Under the pieces are notes generated by a model. It did not search any database. It saw nothing but the letters and a program-made list of their open reading frames with translations, and was not told where the DNA came from. Source: Citroniella saccharovorans (GTDB lineage: Bacteria; Bacillota; Clostridia; Tissierellales; Peptoniphilaceae). Taken from it: a DNA stretch of 64,000 nucleotides. Of the stretch, positions 1-8,986 are shown one piece after another. The stretch spans positions 186,001 to 250,000 of the forward strand of contig NZ_JAYKOT010000003.1 in NCBI RefSeq assembly GCF_035481615.1. The letters run 5' to 3'. The position numbers and the translations under genes were made by a program. The stretch's first letter is position 1, and each line of letters starts with the position of its first letter.

Positions 1-1587
1 GGCACTCTTAGCTACTTATTTTTACTTTTATTAATTGACATAACTACTAAAAGACTAGAAAGAAATTTAAATAATAGTATAAATAATATCAGGATGCTTA
101 GGGCTAAAGATTATTATTCTTTAAGTTTAAATTTAGATTTTGAATATATTGATACTGAAAATTATAGAATAAAATTTGAGAAAGGGATTAATTCTTATTA
201 TGATGGTTACCATATGGGTTTTCATCATATTATATTTGATTGTCAAACGCTATTTACTAGCATAATTGGACTTATTGTTTTTCTAATCTATTCTTCAGAT
301 ATTAGTATTTATTTGGCACTTGTTACTTTTTTTACCTCATTAATGACTATGCTATTATATCATAAAAATAGTTTGTGGATTAAAGAAAATGAGGATGAAC
401 GTCAAAAGATTGATTCAAAAATGAATTATATTTTTAGACATTCAATATCACTTAAACATGCAAAAGATATTCGATTCTTCTCTCTACCTTTAATGTTAAA
501 AAAAGAATATGAAAACTTAAATATACAAAGAAAAAACTGGTTAGCTAAAGAGTCAAAAAAAACATTTAAAATAAAATTTGTTGATAGAACACTTTCTTTT
601 ATCAAGGTAATTAGTTTATATTATATTATTTTTAAAAAAAGTTATATTGGTGTAGATCGCGCAATTGTATTAATTGGATTAATGTCAGGAATGAGTGAAT
701 GGCTAAAAAACATTTTCGATAGTATCATTTTTTTAGATAATAATTCTATTAACGTTTCAAATACTAGAGAGATGTTAAATTTGAAACCTAAGATATTTAG
801 CAATAAGTCATTAGATTATAAGGAATTCACTACACCTACAATTGAGTTTAAGAATGTTTCATATTCTTTTATGGAAACTGGAGTTCAAATTTTTAAGGAT
901 TTTAATCTAAAAATCTTGCCAGGTGAAAAAATAGCAATTGTAGGCGATAATGGAGCAGGGAAAACAACTTTAATTAAATTATTACTGGGACTTTATAAGC
1001 CGACAAAAGGTAAGATTCTATTTGACGGACAAGATATACAAAAAATTTCTAAAGAGCAGCTTTTTAAGAAATTATGTGCGGTTTTTCAGGATTTTAATTT
1101 TTTTGCAAGTTCAATTGCAGAAAATATTTCTTGTAGTAGTAAATATAACTATGAAAAATTATCTATTATTTTAGATCAGGTAGACTTAAGTAACAGGATT
1201 AGCTCTCTTCCAAATGGAATATTCACAGAAATGACTAAAGAGATTTCAAAGGATGGTATATTATTATCTGGAGGAGAATCTCAAAAATTACTTATGGCTA
1301 GATGCCTTTATAAAGATTCTCCTATTGTTATATTAGATGAACCTACTGCAGCATTAGATGCAATAGCTGAAAATAAGCTATATGAGATATATTCTAAATT
1401 ATTTGAAGGAAAGACTATCATTTTTATCTCTCATAGATTGAGTTCTACTAAATTTTGTGATCGAATCATATTACTAGAAGATGGAGTTATTTTAGAAGAA
1501 GGAACTCATGATGATTTAGTAGCTAGAAATGGTAAATACAATAAGATGTATAAGATTCAATCATCATACTACAGGCAAAAGGAATGA
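1..1587 (+). CDS. ABC exporter, membrane + ATPase subunit (5' truncated)
   Basis: Half-type ABC exporter with an N-terminal membrane domain followed by a nucleotide-binding domain. The reading frame is open to base 1, so the gene begins before the window and the ATG at 94 is probably internal. The ATPase part shows Walker A GDNGAGKTT (about 943-969), the signature LSGGESQKL, Walker B IVILDEP and the H-loop ISHR. It lies 7 bases before a second half-transporter, so the two probably form a heterodimer. The substrate cannot be read from sequence; peptide, bacteriocin or drug export are all possible. The family call is firm, the function is not. Confidence 0.9.
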   Translation, partial: GTLSYLFLLLLIDITTKRLERNLNNSINNIRMLRAKDYYSLSLNLDFEYIDTENYRIKFEKGINSYYDGYHMGFHHIIFDCQTLFTSIIGLIVFLIYSSDISIYLALVTFFTSLMTMLLYHKNSLWIKENEDERQKIDSKMNYIFRHSISLKHAKDIRFFSLPLMLKKEYENLNIQRKNWLAKESKKTFKIKFVDRTLSFIKVISLYYIIFKKSYIGVDRAIVLIGLMSGMSEWLKNIFDSIIFLDNNSINVSNTREMLNLKPKIFSNKSLDYKEFTTPTIEFKNVSYSFMETGVQIFKDFNLKILPGEKIAIVGDNGAGKTTLIKLLLGLYKPTKGKILFDGQDIQKISKEQLFKKLCAVFQDFNFFASSIAENISCSSKYNYEKLSIILDQVDLSNRISSLPNGIFTEMTKEISKDGILLSGGESQKLLMARCLYKDSPIVILDEPTAALDAIAENKLYEIYSKLFEGKTIIFISHRLSSTKFCDRIILLEDGVILEEGTHDDLVARNGKYNKMYKIQSSYYRQKE

Positions 1588-1594
1588 GAATTTT

Positions 1595-3448
1595 ATGAGA
1601 TCTAATTTTCTTTTATCACATAAGAAGGCATTGAAGAGTTTAAAAAAAGTATTAAAAATAGACAAACAAATCATTTATACATCTATTTTTGAATCATTTT
1701 TGACTGGTATATATCCTTATTTATCTTTATTTCTTGTAAATATCGTAATTGACTCATTAATATATAAAAAATTTGACAACTTACCTAAAAATGTAATTTT
1801 CTTACTCTTGTTAATATATTTAACAGGTATCTTAATTGATTTTTTGAAATCAATTAATGATTATAAAACTAAAAATATCCATAAAAAATTTATCTATATG
1901 ATAAGTGAGAAATCAATGACCATAGATTATGAAGAAATGGAAAAAGGTGATTTTTTACAAAAACTTTCAGATGCACGTTATGTAATTGAGCATTTAGGGG
2001 GGTATGATATTTTTATAAATTACTATATCTCTATACTTTCTAAAATAGTAGTAATTATTTCATCCTTTTTTATGATAATTAAAATGTGTTTTACAAAAAG
2101 TATAAATCATGATATAGGTAGATTTTCAATAATTTCTAATTCCTACATTTTGCTTTCTATTATTCTTAGTTTCATGCTATTAAATATATTTTTAAGTAGA
2201 TTGATATCTAAAAAATCAAAAATGCGTACAGCAGAAGGATATCAAAATAAAATGAAAGTTGAACGTAGACTTAATTATTATGTTGATAAAGTTTTTTCTA
2301 ATGTTAATTTTGGAAAAGATATACGTATATTTCAAATGCAAGACTATATACTTTCCTTATATGAGGATACGCTAAATGCTTCTATTTCTTTTTATAATAA
2401 ATTTTACCATGAAACTATAAAAAATAAAGAAAGTTTAAATAAAATTATTATGTTCATAGCACAGCTATCAGCATATACATTAATAATTTTTAAAGTTTAT
2501 TTTAAATCAATATCTATAGGAACTATGTCTAGGTACATCGGTGTTCTATATATGTTTAATAATAGTATTAACGAGCTAATAGATATAAATCAAAAAATTT
2601 CACTTCAATCTAGTTTTATAGAAGTTTTTGATGAACTCCTAAACCTCCCAAATAAAAAAGAAAGTGGAAATAGAAAAATAAGTTCTATAAAAAATAATAG
2701 ATATATAATTGAGTTTCATAATGTTTCTTATAGATACGAAAATTCAAAAGATTTTGCTTTAAAAAATATTTCATATAGCTTTAGATTTAACTCTAAATTT
2801 GGAATAGTTGGGAAAAATGGATCTGGGAAAACAACTCTCATAAAACTTCTTACAAGGCTTTACGATCCGACAGATGGATATATTACATTAAATGGAATAG
2901 ATATTAGACAGTTTAAATATGAAGATTATTTGTCTTTGTTTTCAATTGTTTTTCAAGATTACCAATTATTTGCTTTTCCAATTAGTGTTAATATTTCAGC
3001 TAACCTACATCCTAATATAGAAAAAGTAAGGTTTGCAATTAGTGAGGTAGGAATGAGTGATAAAGTTGATAAGCTAGCTAATAAAGAAAATACATCTCTA
3101 TTCAAAATGGAAAAAGATGGAATTAATTTTAGTGCAGGTGAATTACAAAAACTAGCTATTGCAAGAGCTATATATAAGGATTCACCAATTGCAATTTTTG
3201 ATGAGCCAACTGCTGCTCTAGATCCAGAAAGTGAATATGAAATCTTTAAAAATATGTCGCAACTTATTAACAGAAGAGCTGGAGTATTTATTTCTCATAG
3301 AATGGGTAGCTGCAGATTTTGTGATAATATTTTAGTTCTGGATAAAGGAAGAATTGTTCAAATAGGTAGTCATGAAGAATTATTAAAAGATAGATCTAAA
3401 TTATATTATAAACTTTATTCTACGCAAGCTAATCATTATATAGAATAA
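1595..3448 (+). CDS. ABC exporter, membrane + ATPase subunit
   Basis: Second half of the presumed heterodimeric ABC exporter, about 617 residues. It has a membrane domain of roughly 340 residues and a C-terminal ATPase with Walker A GKNGSGKTT, Walker B IAIFDEP and H-loop ISHR. The signature reads FSAGELQKL instead of LSGGQ, a mild departure that can mark an asymmetric ATP site in a heterodimer. The frame is open upstream to 1529, but the ATG at 1595 lies behind an AAAGGAA motif and gives a normal N-terminus, so it is preferred. It is followed by a long AT-rich spacer. Confidence 0.88.
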   Translation: MRSNFLLSHKKALKSLKKVLKIDKQIIYTSIFESFLTGIYPYLSLFLVNIVIDSLIYKKFDNLPKNVIFLLLLIYLTGILIDFLKSINDYKTKNIHKKFIYMISEKSMTIDYEEMEKGDFLQKLSDARYVIEHLGGYDIFINYYISILSKIVVIISSFFMIIKMCFTKSINHDIGRFSIISNSYILLSIILSFMLLNIFLSRLISKKSKMRTAEGYQNKMKVERRLNYYVDKVFSNVNFGKDIRIFQMQDYILSLYEDTLNASISFYNKFYHETIKNKESLNKIIMFIAQLSAYTLIIFKVYFKSISIGTMSRYIGVLYMFNNSINELIDINQKISLQSSFIEVFDELLNLPNKKESGNRKISSIKNNRYIIEFHNVSYRYENSKDFALKNISYSFRFNSKFGIVGKNGSGKTTLIKLLTRLYDPTDGYITLNGIDIRQFKYEDYLSLFSIVFQDYQLFAFPISVNISANLHPNIEKVRFAISEVGMSDKVDKLANKENTSLFKMEKDGINFSAGELQKLAIARAIYKDSPIAIFDEPTAALDPESEYEIFKNMSQLINRRAGVFISHRMGSCRFCDNILVLDKGRIVQIGSHEELLKDRSKLYYKLYSTQANHYIE

Positions 3449-3744
3449 TGTAGCAAAAAATTATAATAAAATAAAAATAAGCTTTAAAATGTTTTCGTAT
3501 ATTTTACATTTTATTTTTATTAAATAAGTTGAAAATTGAATTAAGATTTTTTGATAATATATCTTATAGAATTCAGAACACGTATTTTTGAAAAGTAACT
3601 TATTAGAGAGATGATACTTATATTAATATTTGATTAAATTAAATTAAAAAAAATTACTAGAAGTTAAGTTAAAGATTGAATTTTTAAAAAATTATAAAAT
3701 AAATAATTAATGTAATCTAATAATTTATATATCAAAATTTGGAT
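3449..3744. other. AT-rich intergenic spacer
   Basis: About 300 bases of very AT-rich DNA after the ABC genes. I see no convincing gene, RNA or strong promoter. The only clear structure is the hairpin that follows it. Confidence 0.6.
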
Positions 3745-3747
3745 AAA

Positions 3748-3810
3748 AAAGAGCTGAAAATATTTTAGATAATCTCAAAATTTTTGAGTTTACAATATTT
3801 TCAGCTCTTT
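3748..3810. terminator. Intrinsic terminator, probably bidirectional
   Basis: Seventeen-base inverted repeat: left arm 3748-3764 and right arm 3794-3810 around the core AGCTGAAAATATT. A smaller CTCAAA/TTTGAG hairpin lies inside the loop. Read on the minus strand it ends in a run of T and lies just after the stop of the gene at 3815. It may also stop readthrough from the ABC genes. Confidence 0.8.
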
Positions 3811-3814
3811 ATTT

Positions 3815-4906
3815 TTATTCTAATGATCTATTTACATTTCTTAAAAAGTCTTGAGTATTTGTTACTATTGATGTTGCTGTTAAGGTTCCTCTATCTGCTA
3901 GTTTATTTACTGCAAATTCTTGAATATCAACTGTGTATAGATATACTGGTCTTATTTCACCATTAAACTTATTATATGAAGGTGTCATATTTCCAGATGC
4001 AATTGTAAATAATATTGCTGATAGCATAATAATTGTTGATGATTTTCTAGTGTGGGCTCTCATTGCATCTTGAGCCTTATATACATCTGTGTAAGCTTCA
4101 GGTAGTGGTAGTCTATCTCTTATGGAGCATGATATTACTACTGGAATATCCCTGTCGTAAAGTGCTTTTATAAAACCATCTTCAACCTTTCCGCTTCCCA
4201 TAAATGCTTTCATTGAACCATAACTTCTTGCAAGATTAATTGTTTCATAGATGTTGTTATTGGTGTTTTGTTCCTTTACAAAAATATCTTGCCCCCAAGT
4301 TGAACCGTAAACTCCATTTTCTAGGTCAATAGCGGCTGTATTATTTCCGCAGAAAACTGCATCTACAAATCCTTTTTTTACTAGACCTTCAAATGCGTCT
4401 CTGGCATTTTTATCAAGTGCAACAGCTGAACCTATAACCCAAGTAATATATCCACCGTTTGCTTTTTCATGTTTTAAAAGTTCATAAAGATTATCATAGT
4501 CTATGGAAAATGCTGTTTCTCTACTTCTACCAGATCTAAATGCAAAATTATCTTCATTTGAATCCACGCTTTCAAAACCCTTTGTCCACATATAGATTCC
4601 TTCTTCGGCATTTTCAGTTCTACCTATAACTACCTTATCGCCTTTTTTAAGGTTTCTAAATTCGACTATATTTACTTTTTCTTTTCCTTCTTCATCTATT
4701 GCTACTGCTACTGTATCCATTCTAGATTCTGTAGCTAATACCCATTTACCATTTATTTTAAAATATTCAGGATATACTGATAGGGCGTGGTAATTTTCTG
4801 GAGATATACCATCCTCAGGGCATTGTTCTAGGGTGCAATTCGGAGCATTTTTTAAAAAGTCTTGATTAAAATCAGGCTCTCTAAATTTAGGAATTTCAAA
4901 CTTCAT
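3815..4906 (-). CDS. LOR/SDH-family protein (ornithine cyclodeaminase-like), diverged paralogue
   Basis: 363 residues, similar along its length to the gene just upstream in the operon. Both match the LOR/SDH (TIGR00300-type) family, which includes the NAD-dependent archaeal ornithine cyclodeaminases and the C-terminal part of ArgZ/AgrE. The N-terminal part has the family pattern PDFN...DGISPENY and KKGDKVVIG. The C-terminal Rossmann-like part has differences at sites conserved in the family: GNNTAAID where its neighbour has GNAIATHD, and CSIRDRLPLPE where its neighbour has GSIRDDGPLPE. It may therefore be a non-catalytic or altered partner. The start ATG shares one base with the upstream stop (TAATG), and its ribosome site AAGGAGG lies inside the upstream gene. 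Confidence 0.75.
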   Translation of the reverse strand: MKFEIPKFREPDFNQDFLKNAPNCTLEQCPEDGISPENYHALSVYPEYFKINGKWVLATESRMDTVAVAIDEEGKEKVNIVEFRNLKKGDKVVIGRTENAEEGIYMWTKGFESVDSNEDNFAFRSGRSRETAFSIDYDNLYELLKHEKANGGYITWVIGSAVALDKNARDAFEGLVKKGFVDAVFCGNNTAAIDLENGVYGSTWGQDIFVKEQNTNNNIYETINLARSYGSMKAFMGSGKVEDGFIKALYDRDIPVVISCSIRDRLPLPEAYTDVYKAQDAMRAHTRKSSTIIMLSAILFTIASGNMTPSYNKFNGEIRPVYLYTVDIQEFAVNKLADRGTLTATSIVTNTQDFLRNVNRSLE

Positions 4907-5988
4907 TATTTATCCTCCTTTTTAATAAGTGATTTTTGCACATTTACTACAAAATCTTGTACATTTGTTATTATACTTCTAACAGCCATTAATTCTCTTG
5001 CTGCGGCAATTTTTCTTGTTACATTTTCAGTTACATCTATTGTGTACATGTAAACTGGCGTAATATCTCCATTTTCTCTAATTGTATATCCAGAAGCAAG
5101 ATTTGCAGATGCAACTGAGTGTAGCATAGTTGCTAAACAAATTACTAGAGTTGCCTTGTCAAGTTGTTCTTGCATAGCAGAAAGAGCTTTTTCTGTATTT
5201 CTATAGACTTCTGGAAGCGGTCCATCATCACGAATAGAACCAGCAAGTACAATAGGAATATTATGTTCTGTAAGAGATTTTATAAATCCATTGGCAACAT
5301 GACCATCATCATTAAATTTCTTGATAGATCCAGCTCTTCTTACAGCATTAAGTAGGTCTAGGTGGTTGTAGTGACCCATTGGGACATTTTCTTGTGTGTA
5401 AATATTTTGACCTAAAGCAGTGCCTAGATAACCACCCTCTAAGTCGTGAGTTGCAATTGCATTTCCACCAAGTAAGGCTTGAACATAACCATTTTCACAA
5501 AGCTCTACTAGTGCAACCCTTGTGTCGTGGTCAAAAACAACAGAAGGACCAAGTACCCAAACAATATGGCCACCATTTTCTTTTTCCCTTTTCATAAGAT
5601 CTGTTAGTAATTCATATTCTTCGGAGAATGATGTCTCTACAGAAAAACCATTATCTTCATATAATTCCTTACTAAATCCTTCTTTGTACATCAAAACTCC
5701 ATTTTGACCATCTCTTGATTTACCCATGACAACTTTATCACCTTTTACAAGGTTTCTAATTTCTTTTATAACAATTGTATCATTTTCTAAAACTGCTACA
5801 CAGTTTAAAGAATTACTTTTTGGAATTATCCAATTGTCATTGTACTTGTAGTAGGTTGGCATGTGTGTTGTTAAATAAAATCCTTCAGGAGAAACTCCAT
5901 CGGTAGTAACTTCTTTTAAAGTTACATTAGGCATTTTTTTATATTTATCCTCATTGAAATCAGGCGGACAAAAAACTTTATATTCCAT
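4906..5988 (-). CDS. LOR/SDH-family protein (archaeal-type ornithine cyclodeaminase-like)
   Basis: About 360 residues of the LOR/SDH family. It keeps the residues expected for the NAD-binding and catalytic part, including GNAIATHDLEGG, GHYNHLDLLNAVRRAGSI and GSIRDDGPLPE. Archaeal members convert ornithine to proline plus ammonia. Cyanobacterial ArgZ/AgrE carries the same domain after an arginine dihydrolase, which is absent here. The frame extends to 6000, but the ATG at 5988 follows GGAGGT at proper spacing and gives the family N-terminus MEYKVFCPPDFN. It is the first gene of a two-gene operon. Ornithine breakdown is an inference from the family; the true substrate is unknown. Confidence 0.78.
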   Translation of the reverse strand: MEYKVFCPPDFNEDKYKKMPNVTLKEVTTDGVSPEGFYLTTHMPTYYKYNDNWIIPKSNSLNCVAVLENDTIVIKEIRNLVKGDKVVMGKSRDGQNGVLMYKEGFSKELYEDNGFSVETSFSEEYELLTDLMKREKENGGHIVWVLGPSVVFDHDTRVALVELCENGYVQALLGGNAIATHDLEGGYLGTALGQNIYTQENVPMGHYNHLDLLNAVRRAGSIKKFNDDGHVANGFIKSLTEHNIPIVLAGSIRDDGPLPEVYRNTEKALSAMQEQLDKATLVICLATMLHSVASANLASGYTIRENGDITPVYMYTIDVTENVTRKIAAARELMAVRSIITNVQDFVVNVQKSLIKKEDK

Positions 5989-6023
5989 CTTTACCTCCAT
6001 TATGAAAACATTTTTCTATTTTT

Positions 6024-6052
6024 ATGATAACTTAAAGATACAATATTTTCAA
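6024..6052 (-). promoter_or_regulatory. Sigma-A-type promoter for the LOR/SDH pair
   Basis: On the minus strand TTGAAA (6052-6047) is followed after 17 bases by TATCAT (6029-6024), about 35 bases before the start at 5988. Both boxes and the spacing fit a housekeeping promoter. Confidence 0.6.
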
Positions 6053-6152
6053 GGGGGGTATATATTCTATAAAGATTTATATTTTTTGAAAAGTATTTAT
6101 AAAGTGACTAGGATAAATTTTACTAGAATTTAACAATGCTTATCTTTTGTTT

Positions 6153-6161
6153 TGATATAAT
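6153..6161 (+). promoter_or_regulatory. Extended -10 promoter for the MFS gene
   Basis: TGATATAAT forms an extended -10 element with TATAAT at 6156-6161. No good -35 is visible. Transcription would start near 6168, only a few bases before the ATG at 6171. Confidence 0.55.
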
Positions 6162-6170
6162 TAAGAGGAA

Positions 6171-7418
6171 ATGGAGGAGATTAAAATTAAAAAGTATAGT
6201 AAAAAGGAAATTTCATGGATTTTATATGACTGCGGAAATTCTGCCTACTCAATGGCTATAACAACGGCTTTATTACCTGTATATTTTTCTATGTTTAGTA
6301 AAGGTGGCGGTATGGATTTAGGATATTTTAATTCAATTGCTTCTTTAATTATAGCCATTTTAGCACCAATTTTAGGAACAATTGCAGATTATCATGGCTA
6401 TAAAAAGAAATTTTTTACATTTTTCTTCCTTGTTGGTTTTTTATCTACTGGATTTTTGGCCTTAGTTCCTTTTGGAAATATTTTCCTTTTAGTCCTACTA
6501 TTTATCTTGTCAGCTGTAGGATTTTCAGGATCAAATATTTTCTATGATGCTTTACTTGTAGATGTTACTGATGATGAGAGAATGAATAAGGTTTCCACTT
6601 CAGGATTTGCTTATGGATATATAGCTTCTGTTATTCCATTTGCAATTTCGCTTGCTGTAGTTTACGCCTTAGGTATGTCTAACCCTTTAGGATATAGGAT
6701 AGGTTTTATTATAACTGCACTTTGGTGGATGGTATTATCACTTCCAATTATAAAAAACGTAGATCAAATTTATGGGGTTGAAAGAGAGAAAAATCCAATT
6801 AAAAAAAGTTTTTCAAGACTTTTTAAAACATTAAAAGAAATTAGAAAGCATAAAATTGTATTTACTTTTCTTATAGCTTATTTTTTATATATTGATGGGG
6901 TAGATACGATTATTAAAATGGTTGTTCCATATTCAGAAGCTATACTTGGAGGAGACTCATTAAATACTTTTACACTTTTAGCCATACTTTTAATTATTCA
7001 AATTATTGCCTTTCCTTGTGCTATTTTATACGGTAATTTTGCCGACAAATATGGGACTAGAAAAATGATAACAGTAGCGATTATTACTTATTTAATTAGT
7101 GTAATTTTTGCATATAATATAAGTAATATTTACCATATTTTCATATTGGGAGCCTTGGTGGGATCTTGTCAAGGAGGAATTCAAGCCCTTTCAAGATCGT
7201 ATTTTGCAAAAATTATTCCAAAGGAAAATTCCAACGAGTTTTTTGGCTTCTATAATATTTTTGGAAAATTTGCTGCTATACTTGGACCTATGATAATGGC
7301 AATTATTACAGATCTTACTGGTAATGCAAGATACTCAATTCTTGGGATTGTTCCTCTTTTTCTACTCGGCTTAATAATTTTCTTATCACTTCCAAAAATT
7401 GAAAATAAAAGCTTTTAA
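6171..7418 (+). CDS. MFS transporter, UMF1/Atg22-like family
   Basis: 415-residue polytopic membrane protein with about 12 hydrophobic segments. The N-terminal motif ISWILYDCGNSAYSMAI and the segment GNFADKYGTRKM mark the UMF1 (vacuole effluxer Atg22-like) group of the major facilitator superfamily. Bacterial members are mostly uncharacterised, so no substrate is assigned. The ATG at 6171 has an AAGAGG only two bases away, and an in-frame stop lies just upstream. The message may be nearly leaderless, because the -10 box ends ten bases before the start. It converges with the MATE gene across a shared terminator. Confidence 0.85.
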   Translation: MEEIKIKKYSKKEISWILYDCGNSAYSMAITTALLPVYFSMFSKGGGMDLGYFNSIASLIIAILAPILGTIADYHGYKKKFFTFFFLVGFLSTGFLALVPFGNIFLLVLLFILSAVGFSGSNIFYDALLVDVTDDERMNKVSTSGFAYGYIASVIPFAISLAVVYALGMSNPLGYRIGFIITALWWMVLSLPIIKNVDQIYGVEREKNPIKKSFSRLFKTLKEIRKHKIVFTFLIAYFLYIDGVDTIIKMVVPYSEAILGGDSLNTFTLLAILLIIQIIAFPCAILYGNFADKYGTRKMITVAIITYLISVIFAYNISNIYHIFILGALVGSCQGGIQALSRSYFAKIIPKENSNEFFGFYNIFGKFAAILGPMIMAIITDLTGNARYSILGIVPLFLLGLIIFLSLPKIENKSF

Positions 7419-7453
7419 AAGAAGCACTGAAAAATTTTTTTCAGTGCTTCTTT
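7418..7453. terminator. Bidirectional intrinsic terminator
   Basis: Inverted repeat AAAGAAGCACTGAAAAA / TTTTTCAGTGCTTCTTT between the convergent MFS and MATE genes. It is T-rich on both outgoing sides and overlaps the MFS stop. Confidence 0.88.
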
Positions 7454-7454
7454 C

Positions 7455-8840
7455 CTATATGATTGATTTTTTCCAATTTCCTTTTCTATAAATAATATAT
7501 GCCCATAGATTTATAAAGATATTACTTAGTAACATTGCTATCCAAATTGTAGTAGATCTTTGCCCTAATTCTACTAAAAAAGTTCTAATTAGGATAATAA
7601 TAGGGATTCTTATTAACCAAAGTCTTCCAATTCCCATTATCATTGAGTATTTTGTGTGGCCAGTTCCAAGGAAAAAGCCGTTAAATATAGAAAAGCATCC
7701 CATAAGAGGCATGATTGGGATTGAGTAAAGCATATACTCATAAGCCTCTGGAAAAATTATTTTTGCTTCCTCTTTTTTTACAAATATTTCTATAATTTCT
7801 TTTGAAAATATTAGCATAATCACAGCGCCAATAAAAGAAATTACAAAACTTATTAAATGGGCTGACTTAAAGCTTTCCTTTACTCTTTTAAGTTTTCCTG
7901 CACCTAGGTTTTGACCGATTATGGTTGGAAGGGACATTCCTATACCCATTGGTGGCTGCATTAAAATTGATGTAGTCCTATTTACAAGTGAGTAGGCCGC
8001 TAGAGTTATTGTTCCATAGTAGGAAATATATTTATTTAAAATTACAAATCCAAATGCTTCTGAAGATTGACCTACCATAGAAGGTATGGCTATTTTAAAT
8101 ATTTTTTTTATTTTTTCAAGTGAAAGTTTTTCGCCCTTAAATCTTACTTTTATCTTTCTCTTATTTTTTTTAAGTAGGAATATTCCAGTTAGAAGCATTA
8201 TATACTGTGATATAACAGTTGCAAGAGATGCGCCAATTACTCCAAGATTTAATCCGTTTATATTTAGAATTGAGATTTTTTCAAAAATAAATATTGGATC
8301 TAAAACTAAATTTACTAGTGAAGATATAACGCTTGCAAAAGTTATTGATTTAGTATCTCCTTCTGACTGCATAATAGAAGCTACTATTAGGGAAAAAACT
8401 ATCGCTGGATATCCAAAGAAACTAACTTTTAAATAGTTGGAAGCATGAGTAAAAACATCATCCTTTGCTCCCATAAATTTAGTTAATCCATCTGTAAAAA
8501 ATTGGGAAGTAAGAGTTACAACAAAGCTAATAAATATTCCAAAACAAATTACCTGAAAAAGATATCCGCTGCATTCTTTTTCTTTTTTCATCCCCAATAG
8601 TTGACTCATTATGGAAGTTGAAGCTGATGATACGCCTTGTGCAAAAGTTAAAAAAAGCCAAATAACAGGAAAAACTAAACTTGTAGCTGCAAATTCTACT
8701 GTACCTAGTCTTGAGAGGTAAAGGCCATCAACTAGACTATATAATGTCTGTATAAAACTATTTATCATAAGCGGAATTGATAGATTTATAATGGCTTTAT
8801 TTATATTTCCATTTAAAATTAATTCTTCCTTTGTTTCCAT
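7455..8840 (-). CDS. MATE family efflux transporter
   Basis: About 461 residues with 12 predicted membrane segments in two repeated halves. It carries features typical of the MATE (NorM/DinF) multidrug and toxin extrusion family, such as PLMINSFIQTLYSLVDGLYLSRLG near the N-terminus. Such pumps exchange cations for Na+ or H+. The frame is open to 8864, but the ATG at 8840 lies five bases after AGAGG and gives METKEELILNG, a usual MATE start, so it is chosen. It is transcribed alone and converges with the MFS gene. The substrate is unknown. Confidence 0.88.
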   Translation of the reverse strand: METKEELILNGNINKAIINLSIPLMINSFIQTLYSLVDGLYLSRLGTVEFAATSLVFPVIWLFLTFAQGVSSASTSIMSQLLGMKKEKECSGYLFQVICFGIFISFVVTLTSQFFTDGLTKFMGAKDDVFTHASNYLKVSFFGYPAIVFSLIVASIMQSEGDTKSITFASVISSLVNLVLDPIFIFEKISILNINGLNLGVIGASLATVISQYIMLLTGIFLLKKNKRKIKVRFKGEKLSLEKIKKIFKIAIPSMVGQSSEAFGFVILNKYISYYGTITLAAYSLVNRTTSILMQPPMGIGMSLPTIIGQNLGAGKLKRVKESFKSAHLISFVISFIGAVIMLIFSKEIIEIFVKKEEAKIIFPEAYEYMLYSIPIMPLMGCFSIFNGFFLGTGHTKYSMIMGIGRLWLIRIPIIILIRTFLVELGQRSTTIWIAMLLSNIFINLWAYIIYRKGNWKKSII

Positions 8841-8946
8841 AGTACCTCTTTCTAATGTTATCATTTGTTAATAATTTATTTTTATCAATATAAAAAATAT
8901 TATAGCATAAGTTAAGTTTATATGTAATAAAATAATTTAGACTTTA

Positions 8947-8974
8947 TGATATAATTAAGGAGAAAATTATGTAA
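8947..8974 (+). promoter_or_regulatory. galE promoter and start-stop element
   Basis: Extended -10 TGATATAAT with TATAAT at 8950-8955. It is followed by AAGGAGA, then an ATG (8969-8971) immediately followed by TAA (8972-8974), then a second AAGGAGA that serves the TTG start of galE at 8987. The duplicated ribosome site with a start-stop codon pair may allow translational control, but it could also be chance. Confidence 0.5.
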
Positions 8975-8986
8975 AGGAGAAAATTT

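Noticed and set aside
3784..3966. Small hydrophobic open frame on the plus strand
   Set aside because: It lies in antisense over the end of the LOR/SDH gene and the terminator, with no ribosome site.
5164..5707. Several plus-strand open frames inside the LOR/SDH genes
   Set aside because: They are antisense to well-conserved coding sequence and lack ribosome sites.
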